Shown here: one piece after another, positions 15,113-23,891 of the stretch
Layout of the letters: each line of letters starts with the position of its first letter
How positions within the stretch are numbered: position 1 is the stretch's first letter
DNA from: Gymnodinialimonas sp. 202GB13-11
GTDB lineage: Bacteria > Pseudomonadota > Alphaproteobacteria > Rhodobacterales > Rhodobacteraceae
Assembly (NCBI RefSeq): GCF_040932485.1
Contig: NZ_JBFRBH010000001.1
Location: forward strand, 1,054,001 to 1,118,000
Reading direction: 5' to 3'
Length of the DNA stretch: 64,000 bases
Program-made: the position numbers and the translations under genes
The notes under the pieces: model-generated
Database searches by the model: none
Seen by the model: the letters and a program-made list of their open reading frames with translations, nothing else
Told to the model about the DNA's origin: nothing

Positions 15113-16759
15113 ATGACTGATCGCCCCAATGTTCTGTGGATCATGGCAGATCAGTTGCGGTTCGACTATCTCAGTTGCTACGGCCATCCGCATCTGCACA
15201 CGCCCCACATTGATGCGCTGGCGGCGCGGGGCGTGCGGTTCTCAAACGCCTATGTGCAGTCGCCCGTCTGTGGGCCATCGCGGATGTCAGCCTATACCGG
15301 GCGCTACATGCGCAGCCATGGCTCTACCTGGAACGGCATGCCCCTGCGCGTGGGGGAGCCAACGCTGGGCGATCATTTGCGTGAAGCCGGGGCCCGCGCG
15401 GTTCTGGTCGGCAAAACCCATATGCGGGCGGATCTAGAAGGCATGGCCTGGCTTGGGATCGACCCCGATAGCGAGATCGGCGTGCGACGTGCGGAATGCG
15501 GATTTGAACCGTTTGAGCGGGATGACGGCCTGCACCCCGACAGCGCGCGGCAGGGCTGGTCCGCCTATGACGATTACCTCGTCTCTCATGGGTTTGAGAG
15601 TGACAATCCGTGGGAGGATTTCGCCAATTCCGGTCTCGACGCCGACGGGGAATTGATGTCGGCCTGGCTACTCAAGAACTCCCGCCTTGCCGCAAATGTG
15701 CCCGAAGAGCATTCTGAGACGGCCTACATGACCAACCGTGCCATGGATTTCATGGAAAGCGCGGCGGAGGACGGGCGGCCCTGGCTGTGCCATCTAAGCT
15801 ATATCAAGCCCCACTGGCCCTACATCGTGCCCGCGCCCTACCATGACATGTATGATGAACGGCACATCGTCGATCCGGTCCGTTCAGTCGCTGAGCGGGG
15901 AGATGAACATCCCCTCTTGGGCGCCTACCGCAATGGCCGTGTGTGCCAGACCTTCGCCCGCGATGAGGTGCGCAAACATGTGATCCCGGCCTATATGGGC
16001 CTGATCAAACAGCTTGATGACAATCTCGGGCGGTTGTTCGCTTGGATGGACGAGAAGGGGCTCAGCGAGAACACGATCATCGCCTTCGCGTCTGACCATG
16101 GCGATTACATGGGCGATCACTGGATGGGTGAGAAGGACTTTTACCATGAAATGGCGGTGAAAGTGCCCATGATCCTTGCCGATCCGCGGCCAGAGGCTGA
16201 TCCATCCCGCGGCAGTACCTGCGATGCTTTGGTCGAGATGATAGACCTTGCCCCGACCTTCATGACTGCGCTGGGGGCGGAGGCGAAGCCGCACGTGATC
16301 GAGGGCAGGGATCTGACGCCGATCTTGCACGGGGCAGGCAACATCAACCGACGCTACGCGATCAGCGAATATGATTACCACTGGTCCGAGATGGCCGAAG
16401 CTCTTGGCGTTGCGCAGGAAGACGCGCGCACGACCATGATCTTCGATGGCCGGTGGAAATACGTGCGCTGTGAAGGGTTCGATCCCATCCTGTTCGATCT
16501 GGAAAGTGATCCGCAGGAATTGGTTGATCTGGGCCGATCAGACGCGCGCGATCATGTTGCCGTGCGCGCCCGCATGGACGCCGCCTTGCTCAAATGGGCG
16601 ACACAGCACCACACGCGGATCACGGCCACGCCGGACGTCCTGGCAGGCCAGAAGCTTGCGGCAGAGGAGGGGATTTTGATCGGGTTCTGGGATGAGGCGG
16701 AGTTTGAGGCGCATACGGGCTTCGCGTTCTCGGACCTGACACCGAAAGGGCGGCCATAG
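15113..16759 (+). CDS. Sulfatase-family hydrolase, phosphonate monoester hydrolase type
   Basis: A 548-residue alkaline phosphatase superfamily enzyme. The formylglycine motif C-x-P-S-R is present as SPVCGPSRMSAYTGRY, so Cys53 should be oxidised to formylglycine. Metal ligands fit MADQ near residue 13 and ASDHGDYMGDH near 325. The blocks YVQSPVCGPSRM, TLGDHLREAG and LVGKTHMRADLEG are those I know from rhizobial and Burkholderia phosphonate monoester hydrolases, which split phosphonate and sulfate esters. I chose the ATG at 15113 (MTDRPNVLW, the family start) rather than 15080 or 15050. It has no signal peptide and so is cytoplasmic. No maturase gene (FGE) lies nearby. The natural substrate is unknown. 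Confidence 0.87.
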   Translation: MTDRPNVLWIMADQLRFDYLSCYGHPHLHTPHIDALAARGVRFSNAYVQSPVCGPSRMSAYTGRYMRSHGSTWNGMPLRVGEPTLGDHLREAGARAVLVGKTHMRADLEGMAWLGIDPDSEIGVRRAECGFEPFERDDGLHPDSARQGWSAYDDYLVSHGFESDNPWEDFANSGLDADGELMSAWLLKNSRLAANVPEEHSETAYMTNRAMDFMESAAEDGRPWLCHLSYIKPHWPYIVPAPYHDMYDERHIVDPVRSVAERGDEHPLLGAYRNGRVCQTFARDEVRKHVIPAYMGLIKQLDDNLGRLFAWMDEKGLSENTIIAFASDHGDYMGDHWMGEKDFYHEMAVKVPMILADPRPEADPSRGSTCDALVEMIDLAPTFMTALGAEAKPHVIEGRDLTPILHGAGNINRRYAISEYDYHWSEMAEALGVAQEDARTTMIFDGRWKYVRCEGFDPILFDLESDPQELVDLGRSDARDHVAVRARMDAALLKWATQHHTRITATPDVLAGQKLAAEEGILIGFWDEAEFEAHTGFAFSDLTPKGRP

Positions 16760-16772
16760 GGGCGTCAGCCCT

Positions 16773-18206
16773 TCAGTCGCGCGCGTACAGGTCTTCGTAG
16801 CGCACGATGTCATCTTCGCCCAGATAGCCGCCGGTCTGCACCTCAACCAACCGCATGGGCAGTTTGCCGGGATTTTCCAGACGGTGTGCAGCACCCAGCG
16901 GCACGTAGACGGATTGGTTCTCCGACACCAAATGCACCTCATCATTTATGGTGACCTTCGCGGTCCCCTCAACGACGATCCAGTGTTCCGCCCTATGATG
17001 GTGGCTTTGCAGCGACAGCGCGGCCCCCGGCTTCACCACGATCTGTTTGACCTGAAAGCGCTGGCCCATTGTCAGGCTTTCGAACCAGCCCCACGGGCGA
17101 TAATCGACAGGCAGTTGCGTGGCCTGATCCGCACCTTTCGCCGCCAATCGCGCCACGGCCTCTTTCGCCTCCTGCGCGCGGTCACGATGCGCCACCAGCA
17201 CCGCATCCTTCATTGCCACGACGACAAGGTCCTCCAACCCGATGCCGACAACCTCCTGCCGGTCGGAGGCACCAAACAGAAGCGTGTCTTTGCAATCGAC
17301 AGCAGTGACATGCCCGCTCTCGGACAGGCCGCTGGCATCTTTGTCCGCCTCGCGCCAGACGGCGTGCCAATCGCCCATATCGCTCCACGCGCCCTCGAAC
17401 GGAACGACGACCAAGCCCTCGGCCTTTTGCATCACCGCATGATCGATGGAGATATCGGGCAGGTTTTCCCACGGGGCGGGCGCAAGGCGGCGAAAGGCCA
17501 GATCGAGCTCTGAGGCGTCCATCGCCGCGCGGGTATGTTCCAACGTGTCCGGGGCGTGGCGGGCCAGTTCCGCAAGGATCGTTTGGGTGGAGAAGAAGAA
17601 GATCCCCGCATTCCAAAGGTGTTTGCCACTGGCGAGCATCGTGGCGGCGGTCTGGGCATCGGGCTTTTCGACGAAGGAAAGAAGCGGCTGTGCTACGGGG
17701 CCTAGGCCGTCCGCGTCGGCCTCAGACAATTCCAGCCAGCCATACCCTGTCTCCGCACGGTCAGGCCGAATGCCGAACGTCACGATATGACCCGCCTCCG
17801 CCGAAGGGCGCGCCGCTTCGATGGCCGCGTGGAAAAGATCGACGTCGGGGATCAGATGATCACTCGGCGCGACCAGCATCAGCGACGGGCCATGCCGCGC
17901 CTCAATCGACAAGGCGGCGGCGCAGATCGCAGCGGCGGTGTTTTTGGCTGACGGCTCCAGCAGGATGTCGGATGGCGCAATCTCGATCGCAGCAAGCTGT
18001 TCCAGTGCTATGAACCGAAAGTCCGAGGCTGTGACAATGACTGGCGCGGCAAAGCCCGGCCGGTTCAGGCGCGCCGCTGATGTCTGGAACAAGGATTGCT
18101 CACCCGTCAGCTTGGTAAACTGCTTTGGAAAAGACTGCCGTGACACCGGCCAAAGCCGCGTGCCTGAACCGCCGCACAGGATGACCGGATGCACGTCCTT
18201 CGCCAT
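16773..18206 (-). CDS. manC: Mannose-1-phosphate guanylyltransferase/mannose-6-phosphate isomerase
   Basis: A 477-residue two-domain enzyme that makes GDP-mannose from mannose-1-phosphate and, in the bifunctional types, interconverts fructose-6- and mannose-6-phosphate. The nucleotidyltransferase domain opens with VILCGGSGTRLWPVSR (pyrophosphorylase motif) and runs to about residue 340; FVEKP is the sugar-binding motif. The C-terminal cupin domain carries RPWGWFESL and LQSHHHRAEHWIVVEGTA, the metal-binding isomerase signature. The ATG at 18206 has GGAAGG upstream; the frame extends to 18266 without a better start. It stands alone, with no polysaccharide genes nearby, and is convergent with the sulfatase gene. 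Confidence 0.92.
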   Translation of the reverse strand: MAKDVHPVILCGGSGTRLWPVSRQSFPKQFTKLTGEQSLFQTSAARLNRPGFAAPVIVTASDFRFIALEQLAAIEIAPSDILLEPSAKNTAAAICAAALSIEARHGPSLMLVAPSDHLIPDVDLFHAAIEAARPSAEAGHIVTFGIRPDRAETGYGWLELSEADADGLGPVAQPLLSFVEKPDAQTAATMLASGKHLWNAGIFFFSTQTILAELARHAPDTLEHTRAAMDASELDLAFRRLAPAPWENLPDISIDHAVMQKAEGLVVVPFEGAWSDMGDWHAVWREADKDASGLSESGHVTAVDCKDTLLFGASDRQEVVGIGLEDLVVVAMKDAVLVAHRDRAQEAKEAVARLAAKGADQATQLPVDYRPWGWFESLTMGQRFQVKQIVVKPGAALSLQSHHHRAEHWIVVEGTAKVTINDEVHLVSENQSVYVPLGAAHRLENPGKLPMRLVEVQTGGYLGEDDIVRYEDLYARD

Positions 18207-18374
18207 ATTGCGCCTTCCGCCTTTGCCCTGAGATCGGACGTCACGTCCCCCGGAGGAGGGATGCAATCAGCTTATCTGCCATAACCCGCTTTGTCGTCAC
18301 GGATTTTTCCAAACACGAACAACGTGGCATGGCCCGTCGCACGCTTGTGGAAAACCGTCCACAGGGTCAAGAAA

Positions 18375-18388
18375 TGCATACCTATGCA
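18375..18388. promoter_or_regulatory. Inverted repeat upstream of the ABC operon, possible operator
   Basis: TGCATA-CC-TATGCA is a perfect 6-bp inverted repeat about 80 bases before the start of the solute-binding protein gene. It is a plausible binding site for a dimeric repressor of LacI or GntR type. No regulator gene lies next to the operon, so the partner is unknown. Confidence 0.4.
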
Positions 18389-18467
18389 AAAATGCTTTGA
18401 GGAACGCGAAACTCCGCTTAAGGTTGTGACTATCGGACTGAGAATCGCCAATCTGGGAGGTATAGCG

Positions 18468-19790
18468 ATGCAAAGACGGACATTCCTTACAACGGTATCG
18501 GCCATGGCAATGGCTGCGGGGCTTCCAAGGCTCGCCCATGCGCAAGACCTGCCATATGGCCTGCTTCCGGATCGCCCGTACGAAGGCACGACCATCAACG
18601 TGCTTTCCGTTGTGACGCCGCAATTCGACGGCCTGCGCCTGCGCGACAGCGAATTTACTGAGCTGACCGGCATCAACGTGGAATGGACGTTCATCCCGTT
18701 CGGCTCCCTGCAGGAGCGTGTGAACGCCGAAGGCATCGCCGCCAACGGCGCCTTCGACGTGGTCAACTACCTCGACAGCTGGGGCCCGCCCAACGCGCAT
18801 TGGCTGACGCGGATCGACGAATTGATGGCCCGTGATGGCATCTCGATGGATCGCTATCCGCCCGCCTTCGCCCGCTCCGCCCAGTTCGAGGGCGAGACGC
18901 TCGGCTTCCCGCTCCGCGCCCATGCGCAGCTGATGTTCTACCGCAAGGACCTGATCGAAACGCCGCCCGCCACGTGGGATGACGTGATCCGCATCGGACA
19001 GGAACTGGGGGAGAGCAACCCCGACATCGCGCCGCTCGCGCTCTACTACAACAACGACGGCAACCGTCAGAACCTGTTCATCTGGATCAACTTCCTCTGG
19101 GCCGCTGGCGGACAGATCTTCAACGACGACTTCACCGCAGGCTGGACCACGGAAGAAGCGCTGGCCGCGACCGAGGCTTATATCGCGCTGCACACCGAGC
19201 ATGGCGTGACGAACCCGAACAGCCTCGCCTTTGTCGAACAGGATGCCCGGCAATCGTTCATGCAGGGCAATTCGGCCATGATCCCTGTCTGGTGGTGGGC
19301 CTATTCCGGCTTCATCAACCCCGACAGCTCCACGCTCAACGCCGATCAGGTGGGCTTCGTTGGCATGCCGTCCTACCAGGGCACCACGGCGACCTACGCA
19401 ATCTCCATGCCGTTCTCGATCTCCAGCTATTCGCAGAACCAGGAAGCGGCATGGGAATTCCTCAAGTGGCTGTCGAACCCCGATATGGATCGCGCGAATG
19501 CAATCGAGCGGGAAGTGGGTGGCGAGACGATCATCAACAACGTGGTGACCCATGTGACCTCGCTGACCGACCCGGATGTGAACGCGGCCAACGCCGACAT
19601 TCAATCCGCGGCATACGACAGCCTGCAGAACTCCGACATCATGCCGCAAATCCCGGAATGGCCGGAAGTGGGCGACATCCTTTCGGCCGCCATTGCCGAA
19701 GCGGCGGCAGGCGGGAACGTGCGCGAGCTGATGCTGGCGGCCGCCGAACAATCGGACCGTGTGCTGCGGCGCGCGGGACGCATCCAGTAA
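18468..19790 (+). CDS. ABC transporter substrate-binding protein, sugar/polyol type
   Basis: A 440-residue periplasmic solute-binding protein of family 1. The N-terminus MQRRTFLTTVSAMAMAAG ending LAHAQ is a twin-arginine-like or Sec signal with cleavage after AHA near residue 25. The mature protein has the family pattern TEFTGINVEWTFIPF, then APLALYYNNDGN, then EAYIALH and a C-terminal EFLKWLSNPD. The ATG at 18468 lies 7 bases after GGGAGG, so the longer frame to 18291 is not used. It is the first gene of an importer operon with two permeases, an ATPase and probable catabolic genes. The substrate cannot be told by eye. Confidence 0.92.
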   Translation: MQRRTFLTTVSAMAMAAGLPRLAHAQDLPYGLLPDRPYEGTTINVLSVVTPQFDGLRLRDSEFTELTGINVEWTFIPFGSLQERVNAEGIAANGAFDVVNYLDSWGPPNAHWLTRIDELMARDGISMDRYPPAFARSAQFEGETLGFPLRAHAQLMFYRKDLIETPPATWDDVIRIGQELGESNPDIAPLALYYNNDGNRQNLFIWINFLWAAGGQIFNDDFTAGWTTEEALAATEAYIALHTEHGVTNPNSLAFVEQDARQSFMQGNSAMIPVWWWAYSGFINPDSSTLNADQVGFVGMPSYQGTTATYAISMPFSISSYSQNQEAAWEFLKWLSNPDMDRANAIEREVGGETIINNVVTHVTSLTDPDVNAANADIQSAAYDSLQNSDIMPQIPEWPEVGDILSAAIAEAAAGGNVRELMLAAAEQSDRVLRRAGRIQ

Positions 19791-19801
19791 CCTCCCTGGA
19801 G

Positions 19802-19827
19802 GGGTGGGGGCGTTCGCGTCCCCGCCC
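19802..19827 (+). terminator. UUCG-tetraloop hairpin between substrate-binding and permease genes
   Basis: An 11-bp stem (GGGTGGGGGCG/CGTCCCCGCCC, with two G-T pairs) is capped by a TTCG tetraloop and followed by GCTTTT. It lies 12 bases after the binding-protein stop and just before the first permease start. Such hairpins stabilise the 5' part of the mRNA and reduce read-through, so the binding protein is made in excess over membrane parts. Confidence 0.65.
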
Positions 19828-19835
19828 GCTTTTCG

Positions 19836-20708
19836 ATGCGTGATCAAACCCTGAAATACCTGCTGGTCGTGCCAGCGGTGCTGGTGGTCTTTGCCACCGC
19901 CGTCTGGCCCCTGATCGAGTCCCTGCGGTTTTCCTTCTATCAAGGCCGCACCGACCGGGGCGATTTCCCCCAGAATTGGCTGGGGTTTGAGAACTATACC
20001 TGGGCTTTCCTCTATGAGCCCGCTTTCTGGAATTCCGTCTGGGTCACGGGCCTTTACACAGTGATCACCGTAGCGCTCACGACGCTGTTTGCGCTCGGCC
20101 TCGCTATGCTGCTGGCCCCCGGCGGCAAGCTGCGCTCCGGCGTGCAGACCCTCCTGATCCTGCCGTTCGCCATGAGCCCCGCGCTCATCGGCGTCTCCTT
20201 TCGCTTTATGTTCAACCCGGAATTCGGCCTCTTCGATGCGTTCTTCGGCGTGGTCTTCCCGCCCTTGGCCGATGTCAGCTGGCTCGCCGACCCGGACCTC
20301 GCCTTTGCCGTGATCGTCATGGCCGATGTCTGGGGTTGGATCCCGTTTCTGACGCTGGTTTTGATCGGCGGGCTGGCCTCCGTGCCGCAAGATACGATTG
20401 AGGCAGCACAGGTCGATGGCGCCTCGGGCTGGCGAGTTTTCAAGGATGTGACCCTGCCGCAGCTGATGCCGGTTCTGGCCGTGGTGATCATTCTCAAGGC
20501 AATTTTCAGCCTCAAGACCTTCGATCAGGTCTTCATGCTCACCAATGGCGGGCCGGGCACTGCGACCCAGACGCTTAGCCATTACATCTACATCACCTCC
20601 ACCCGCTACGGGCAGGTCGGCTACGCCGCCTCGGTCGCCTGGCTGATGGTGATCCCGATGATGGTGCTGACGTATTTCTACGCCAAATTCGTGTTCAAGA
20701 AGGATTGA
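19836..20708 (+). CDS. ABC transporter permease, MalF/UgpA type
   Basis: A 290-residue inner-membrane subunit with six predicted membrane segments; the first spans about residues 8-30 (YLLVVPAVLVVFATAVWPL). The cytoplasmic EAA loop, which docks to the ATPase, reads EAAQVDGASGWRVFKDVTLPQL near residue 188. It belongs to the binding-protein-dependent transport system inner membrane family. It forms the translocation pore with the next gene product. No clear ribosome site precedes the ATG at 19836, so it may be translated at low level after the hairpin upstream. Confidence 0.93.
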   Translation: MRDQTLKYLLVVPAVLVVFATAVWPLIESLRFSFYQGRTDRGDFPQNWLGFENYTWAFLYEPAFWNSVWVTGLYTVITVALTTLFALGLAMLLAPGGKLRSGVQTLLILPFAMSPALIGVSFRFMFNPEFGLFDAFFGVVFPPLADVSWLADPDLAFAVIVMADVWGWIPFLTLVLIGGLASVPQDTIEAAQVDGASGWRVFKDVTLPQLMPVLAVVIILKAIFSLKTFDQVFMLTNGGPGTATQTLSHYIYITSTRYGQVGYAASVAWLMVIPMMVLTYFYAKFVFKKD

Positions 20709-20713
20709 GGGCG

Positions 20714-21589
20714 ATGAGTGAGCAATCCGTAGTCCCGACGACCGGCGCCAATTCCGAATTCTGGACCGGCAAGCGCAAGCAACGCCTCTGGCGTGGCGTG
20801 CAGACCATCCTGATCTTGATCGCGGCCTTCATCATGCTGATCCCGATCATCTGGATCTTCCTCGCGGCGTTCAAAAGCCACGTCGAAGTCTACCAGCTGC
20901 GCCTGTTCTTCACGCCGACGCTGGAGAATTTCGGCACGGTCTTTGAGGAGCCCTACGACCTCGGCGCGAAGCTCTTCAATTCCACCATCGTGGCCTTCGT
21001 GACCGTGATCTTCGCGATCCCCATTGCCACCATGGCCGCTTACAGCTTCAGCCGCTTCCGCCTGAAGTTTGAGACCACGATCCTCGTCGTCATCCTCGCC
21101 ACGCAATTCGTGCCGGCGGTGGTCATCATCCTGCCGTTCTTCATCATGTTCCGCGATCTGGGGCTTTTGGATACACGCATTGGCCTGATCCTCGTGAACC
21201 TCGCCATCGTCATGCCGTTTGCGATCTGGATGATCAAAGGCTTCATCGACGGCATCCCGATGGACACCGAAGAGGCCGCGATGGTCGACGGCTCCTCGCG
21301 TATTCAGGTGATTAAGAACATCGTGCTGCCGATGGCCGCACCGGGTTTGGTCACCGCTTCGATCTTCTGCTTCATCCTCGCCTGGAACGAGTTTCTCTTC
21401 GCACTGTTCCTCACGAACCGCGAGGCCACGACGCTGCCCATCGGCCTGGCGCTCTTCCGGGGGGAAGAGGGCGATCTGTGGAATCTGCTCTCTGCGGCCG
21501 GGATCATCATCATGCTGCCGATGTTCGTCCTCGCCCTCGCGATCCGGAAGTATTTCGTTCAGGGCATGACGATGGGGGCGGTGAGATGA
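20714..21589 (+). CDS. ABC transporter permease, MalG/UgpE type
   Basis: A 291-residue inner-membrane subunit, partner of the preceding permease, whose stop lies 5 bases upstream of this ATG. A polar N-terminal tail of about 25 residues precedes the first membrane segment (TILILIAAFIMLIPIIWIF). The EAA loop reads EEAAMVDGSSRIQVIKNIVLPM. The C-terminus ends FVQGMTMGAVR, as is usual for MalG-type permeases. A TTG 9 bases earlier in the frame overlaps the previous stop, but the ATG at 20714 after GAGGGCG is the better start. Confidence 0.93.
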   Translation: MSEQSVVPTTGANSEFWTGKRKQRLWRGVQTILILIAAFIMLIPIIWIFLAAFKSHVEVYQLRLFFTPTLENFGTVFEEPYDLGAKLFNSTIVAFVTVIFAIPIATMAAYSFSRFRLKFETTILVVILATQFVPAVVIILPFFIMFRDLGLLDTRIGLILVNLAIVMPFAIWMIKGFIDGIPMDTEEAAMVDGSSRIQVIKNIVLPMAAPGLVTASIFCFILAWNEFLFALFLTNREATTLPIGLALFRGEEGDLWNLLSAAGIIIMLPMFVLALAIRKYFVQGMTMGAVR

Positions 21590-21660
21590 GTGTAGTTACA
21601 GAAAAACTACCGAAACACTACAGCTTCACTACAGCACAAAAGGGCCTGATCCATGGCTGA
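21586..21660 (+). CDS. Possible 24-residue coupled small protein or leader peptide
   Basis: The ATG at 21586 overlaps the permease stop as ATGA, and the frame ends at TGA 21658-21660, so it overlaps the ATPase start (21653) by 8 bases. The peptide begins SVVTEKLPKHYSF. This is the classic layout for translational coupling across a 63-base gap. It may only carry ribosomes to the ATPase start, or be the remnant of an older N-terminus. No family can be assigned. Confidence 0.3.
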   Translation: MSVVTEKLPKHYSFTTAQKGLIHG

Positions 21661-22720
21661 AATCCGGCTCAACAACCTCACCAAACGCTGGGGCGATTTC
21701 GTGGGTGTCGACGACCAGTCGTTGCACATCCATGACGAGGAATTCCTTGTCCTGCTCGGCCCCTCAGGCTGCGGGAAAACCACGACGATGCGCATGATTG
21801 CGGGGCTGGAGGATCCAACAGCCGGAGAGATCTGGATTGGCGACCGCATGGTCAACGATGACCTGCCCAAAGACCGCGACGTGGCCATGGTCTTCCAGAA
21901 CTACGGCCTTTATCCGCACATGACGATCTTCGACAATATCGCCTACCCGTTGAAGGTGCGTGGCACGCCCAAAGCCGATATCGAGCCGCGCGTGAAGAAA
22001 GCCGCAGAACAGGTTGAACTGACTGAGTTTTTGCACCGTAAGCCCAAAGCGCTTTCGGGCGGCCAGCGGCAGCGTGTGGCACTCGCCCGCGCCATTGTCC
22101 GCACGCCCAAAGTATTTCTGATGGACGAGCCTTTGTCCAACCTCGACGCCAAGCTGCGTGTCACCATGCGGGCTGAACTCAAGCACCTTTCCCGCGAATT
22201 GCAGATCACCACCGTCTACGTCACCCACGACCAGATCGAAGCCATGACGCTCGCAGACCGCGTGGCCGTCATGCGCCACGGCATCATCCAGCAGCTCGGA
22301 ACGCCTGATGACATCTACAACGACCCCGCCAACATGTTCGTTGCAGGCTTCATCGGCTCGCCTGCCATGAACCTCATCAACGGATCGGTCCAATCCGGTA
22401 TGTTCGTCACCACCGGCGGCACCAAGCTCGTCGGCATCGGCGGCCCCGACCGCGCGAGTGCTATTCTGGGCGTGCGCGCGGACGATATGAGCGTGCACGA
22501 CGCGGGGCAGGGTGACATTGATGTCAGCATCTATGCCTTTGAGAGTACTGGTGAAAGCACGCTTCTGACTGTGCAATGGGGCAAGCAGCGCGTGATCGCG
22601 CGCGGCGACCGCCACCTGCGCAAGGAACAGGGGGAAACGGTGGGCATCAAGCTCGATCCCGACCACCTTTACCTCTTCGATCCCGAAAGCGGCGACCGTA
22701 TCCGGCTTGGGGGCAACTGA
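21653..22720 (+). CDS. ABC transporter ATP-binding protein, UgpC/MalK type
   Basis: A 355-residue ATPase. Walker A is LGPSGCGKTTTMR (residues about 37-49), the Q loop lies in MVFQNYGLYPHM, the signature is LSGGQRQRVALARA near 135, Walker B is LMDEPLSNLDAKLR and the switch is VTHDQIEAMT. The regulatory domain covers about 240-355. It powers import through the two permeases just upstream. It is a paralog of the partial ATPase at 1-701, and both are followed by SnoaL-type genes. Its stop overlaps the next start as ATGA. Confidence 0.95.
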   Translation: MAEIRLNNLTKRWGDFVGVDDQSLHIHDEEFLVLLGPSGCGKTTTMRMIAGLEDPTAGEIWIGDRMVNDDLPKDRDVAMVFQNYGLYPHMTIFDNIAYPLKVRGTPKADIEPRVKKAAEQVELTEFLHRKPKALSGGQRQRVALARAIVRTPKVFLMDEPLSNLDAKLRVTMRAELKHLSRELQITTVYVTHDQIEAMTLADRVAVMRHGIIQQLGTPDDIYNDPANMFVAGFIGSPAMNLINGSVQSGMFVTTGGTKLVGIGGPDRASAILGVRADDMSVHDAGQGDIDVSIYAFESTGESTLLTVQWGKQRVIARGDRHLRKEQGETVGIKLDPDHLYLFDPESGDRIRLGGN

Positions 22721-23862
22721 TGGCCAAGGTCCCGGCAGTGGCAAAAGCGACGAACAGTCTTTTGGCTGTTCCGGCTGAGCTTATGCCGACGGACTTGAGC
22801 GTCTCGCTCCAGGATTACACGCGCGGCGGGACGGACCGGTTTCTTGCCGAAGGGCAGGGCGTCCAACAGGACATGACGGGGTTCGAGGACCAATACGTCA
22901 ACATCATCGACTACATCGTCCGCATCACGCACCGCATCTGGGAAGAGAAGGACATCGGCTACATTTACGACACCTATGCCCACAATTGCCGGGTGTGGGA
23001 TGACGTGGGCCTGCAATACGGGCGCGACAAGATCGTGGCCGACACGACCCACACGATCAACGCCTTCCCGGATGTGAAGCTTTACGCGGATGAGATCATC
23101 TGGGCCGGCGATGCAGAACACGGCTTCCACACCTCGCACCGCACCGTCATCAAGGGCACGAACACCGGTTTCAGCCGCTGGGGGCCGCCAACGATGCGGC
23201 CCGTGAATGTCTGGTGCATCGCCAATTGCGTGGCCCGCGAGAACGAGATTTTCGAGGAGCATGTCCAGTATAATCTGGGCGCGACCCTGCAACAGCTCGG
23301 CTACGACCTGAAGGCGCTGGCCGCCGCCGCGCGGGCGGCAGGCGTGGAGACCGACCCACTTTTCGCCGCCTCCGGCCGCACCTGCGTCCCGGGCCAAGGC
23401 AAGCCGCCCCATGGCGCGCCGCGCGGGGATGGGCCGTTCGATGTGGCCGATTTCCTGTGTTCCATGACGCAGGATGTCTGGAACCGCCGGATGCTGTCGC
23501 GCCTGACCCGCGCCTATGCGCCCGCACTCAACTACCAAGGCCCCACCAACCGCAGCTACCGCAGCCTCGCGCAATATCAATCCGCGCTCCTGTCGCTGCT
23601 CGCCACGTTCCCCGACCTCAGCTTCGAGCCTGAGGCGCTTTACTACATGCAGGACGGGCAGGGCACGACATGGTCGTCGCTGCGCTGGTCTGCCACTGGC
23701 ACCCATGGCGGCTTTGGGCCATACGGCACCCCGACCGGACGCGAAGTGCGTCTGTGGGGCATTACCCAACACAAGATCGAAGGTGAAACGATCACCGAAG
23801 AATGGATGCAGTTCAACGAATTCGACCTGCTCCGCCAGCTGGCACCGGACCCTGTGGTCTAG
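22720..23862 (+). CDS. Tandem SnoaL/NTF2-like protein
   Basis: A 380-residue protein made of two SnoaL-like domains. The first covers about residues 45-185: RITHRIWEEKDIGYIYDTYAHN, in two pieces, then GRDKIVADTTHTINAFPD and EHVQYN. The second covers about 240-375: RRMLSRLTRAYAPALN, then LLATFPDLSFEPEA and EEWMQFNEFDLLRQL. Such proteins include cyclases and the carbohydrate-linked SnoaL-like proteins often found beside ABC importers. The ATG overlaps the ATPase stop, so it is co-translated in the operon. A smaller single-domain relative follows the paralogous ATPase at the left end of the window. It is probably cytoplasmic and acts on the imported compound; the reaction is unknown. Confidence 0.8.
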   Translation: MAKVPAVAKATNSLLAVPAELMPTDLSVSLQDYTRGGTDRFLAEGQGVQQDMTGFEDQYVNIIDYIVRITHRIWEEKDIGYIYDTYAHNCRVWDDVGLQYGRDKIVADTTHTINAFPDVKLYADEIIWAGDAEHGFHTSHRTVIKGTNTGFSRWGPPTMRPVNVWCIANCVARENEIFEEHVQYNLGATLQQLGYDLKALAAAARAAGVETDPLFAASGRTCVPGQGKPPHGAPRGDGPFDVADFLCSMTQDVWNRRMLSRLTRAYAPALNYQGPTNRSYRSLAQYQSALLSLLATFPDLSFEPEALYYMQDGQGTTWSSLRWSATGTHGGFGPYGTPTGREVRLWGITQHKIEGETITEEWMQFNEFDLLRQLAPDPVV

Positions 23863-23891
23863 GCACCCATCAGACCGACCGAGAGGACGAC

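Noticed and set aside
18297-20582. A 761-residue open frame on the minus strand across the ABC genes
   Set aside because: It is antisense to well-supported binding-protein and permease genes. Its composition is rich in His, Arg and Gly with no family motifs, as expected of a GC-rich shadow frame.
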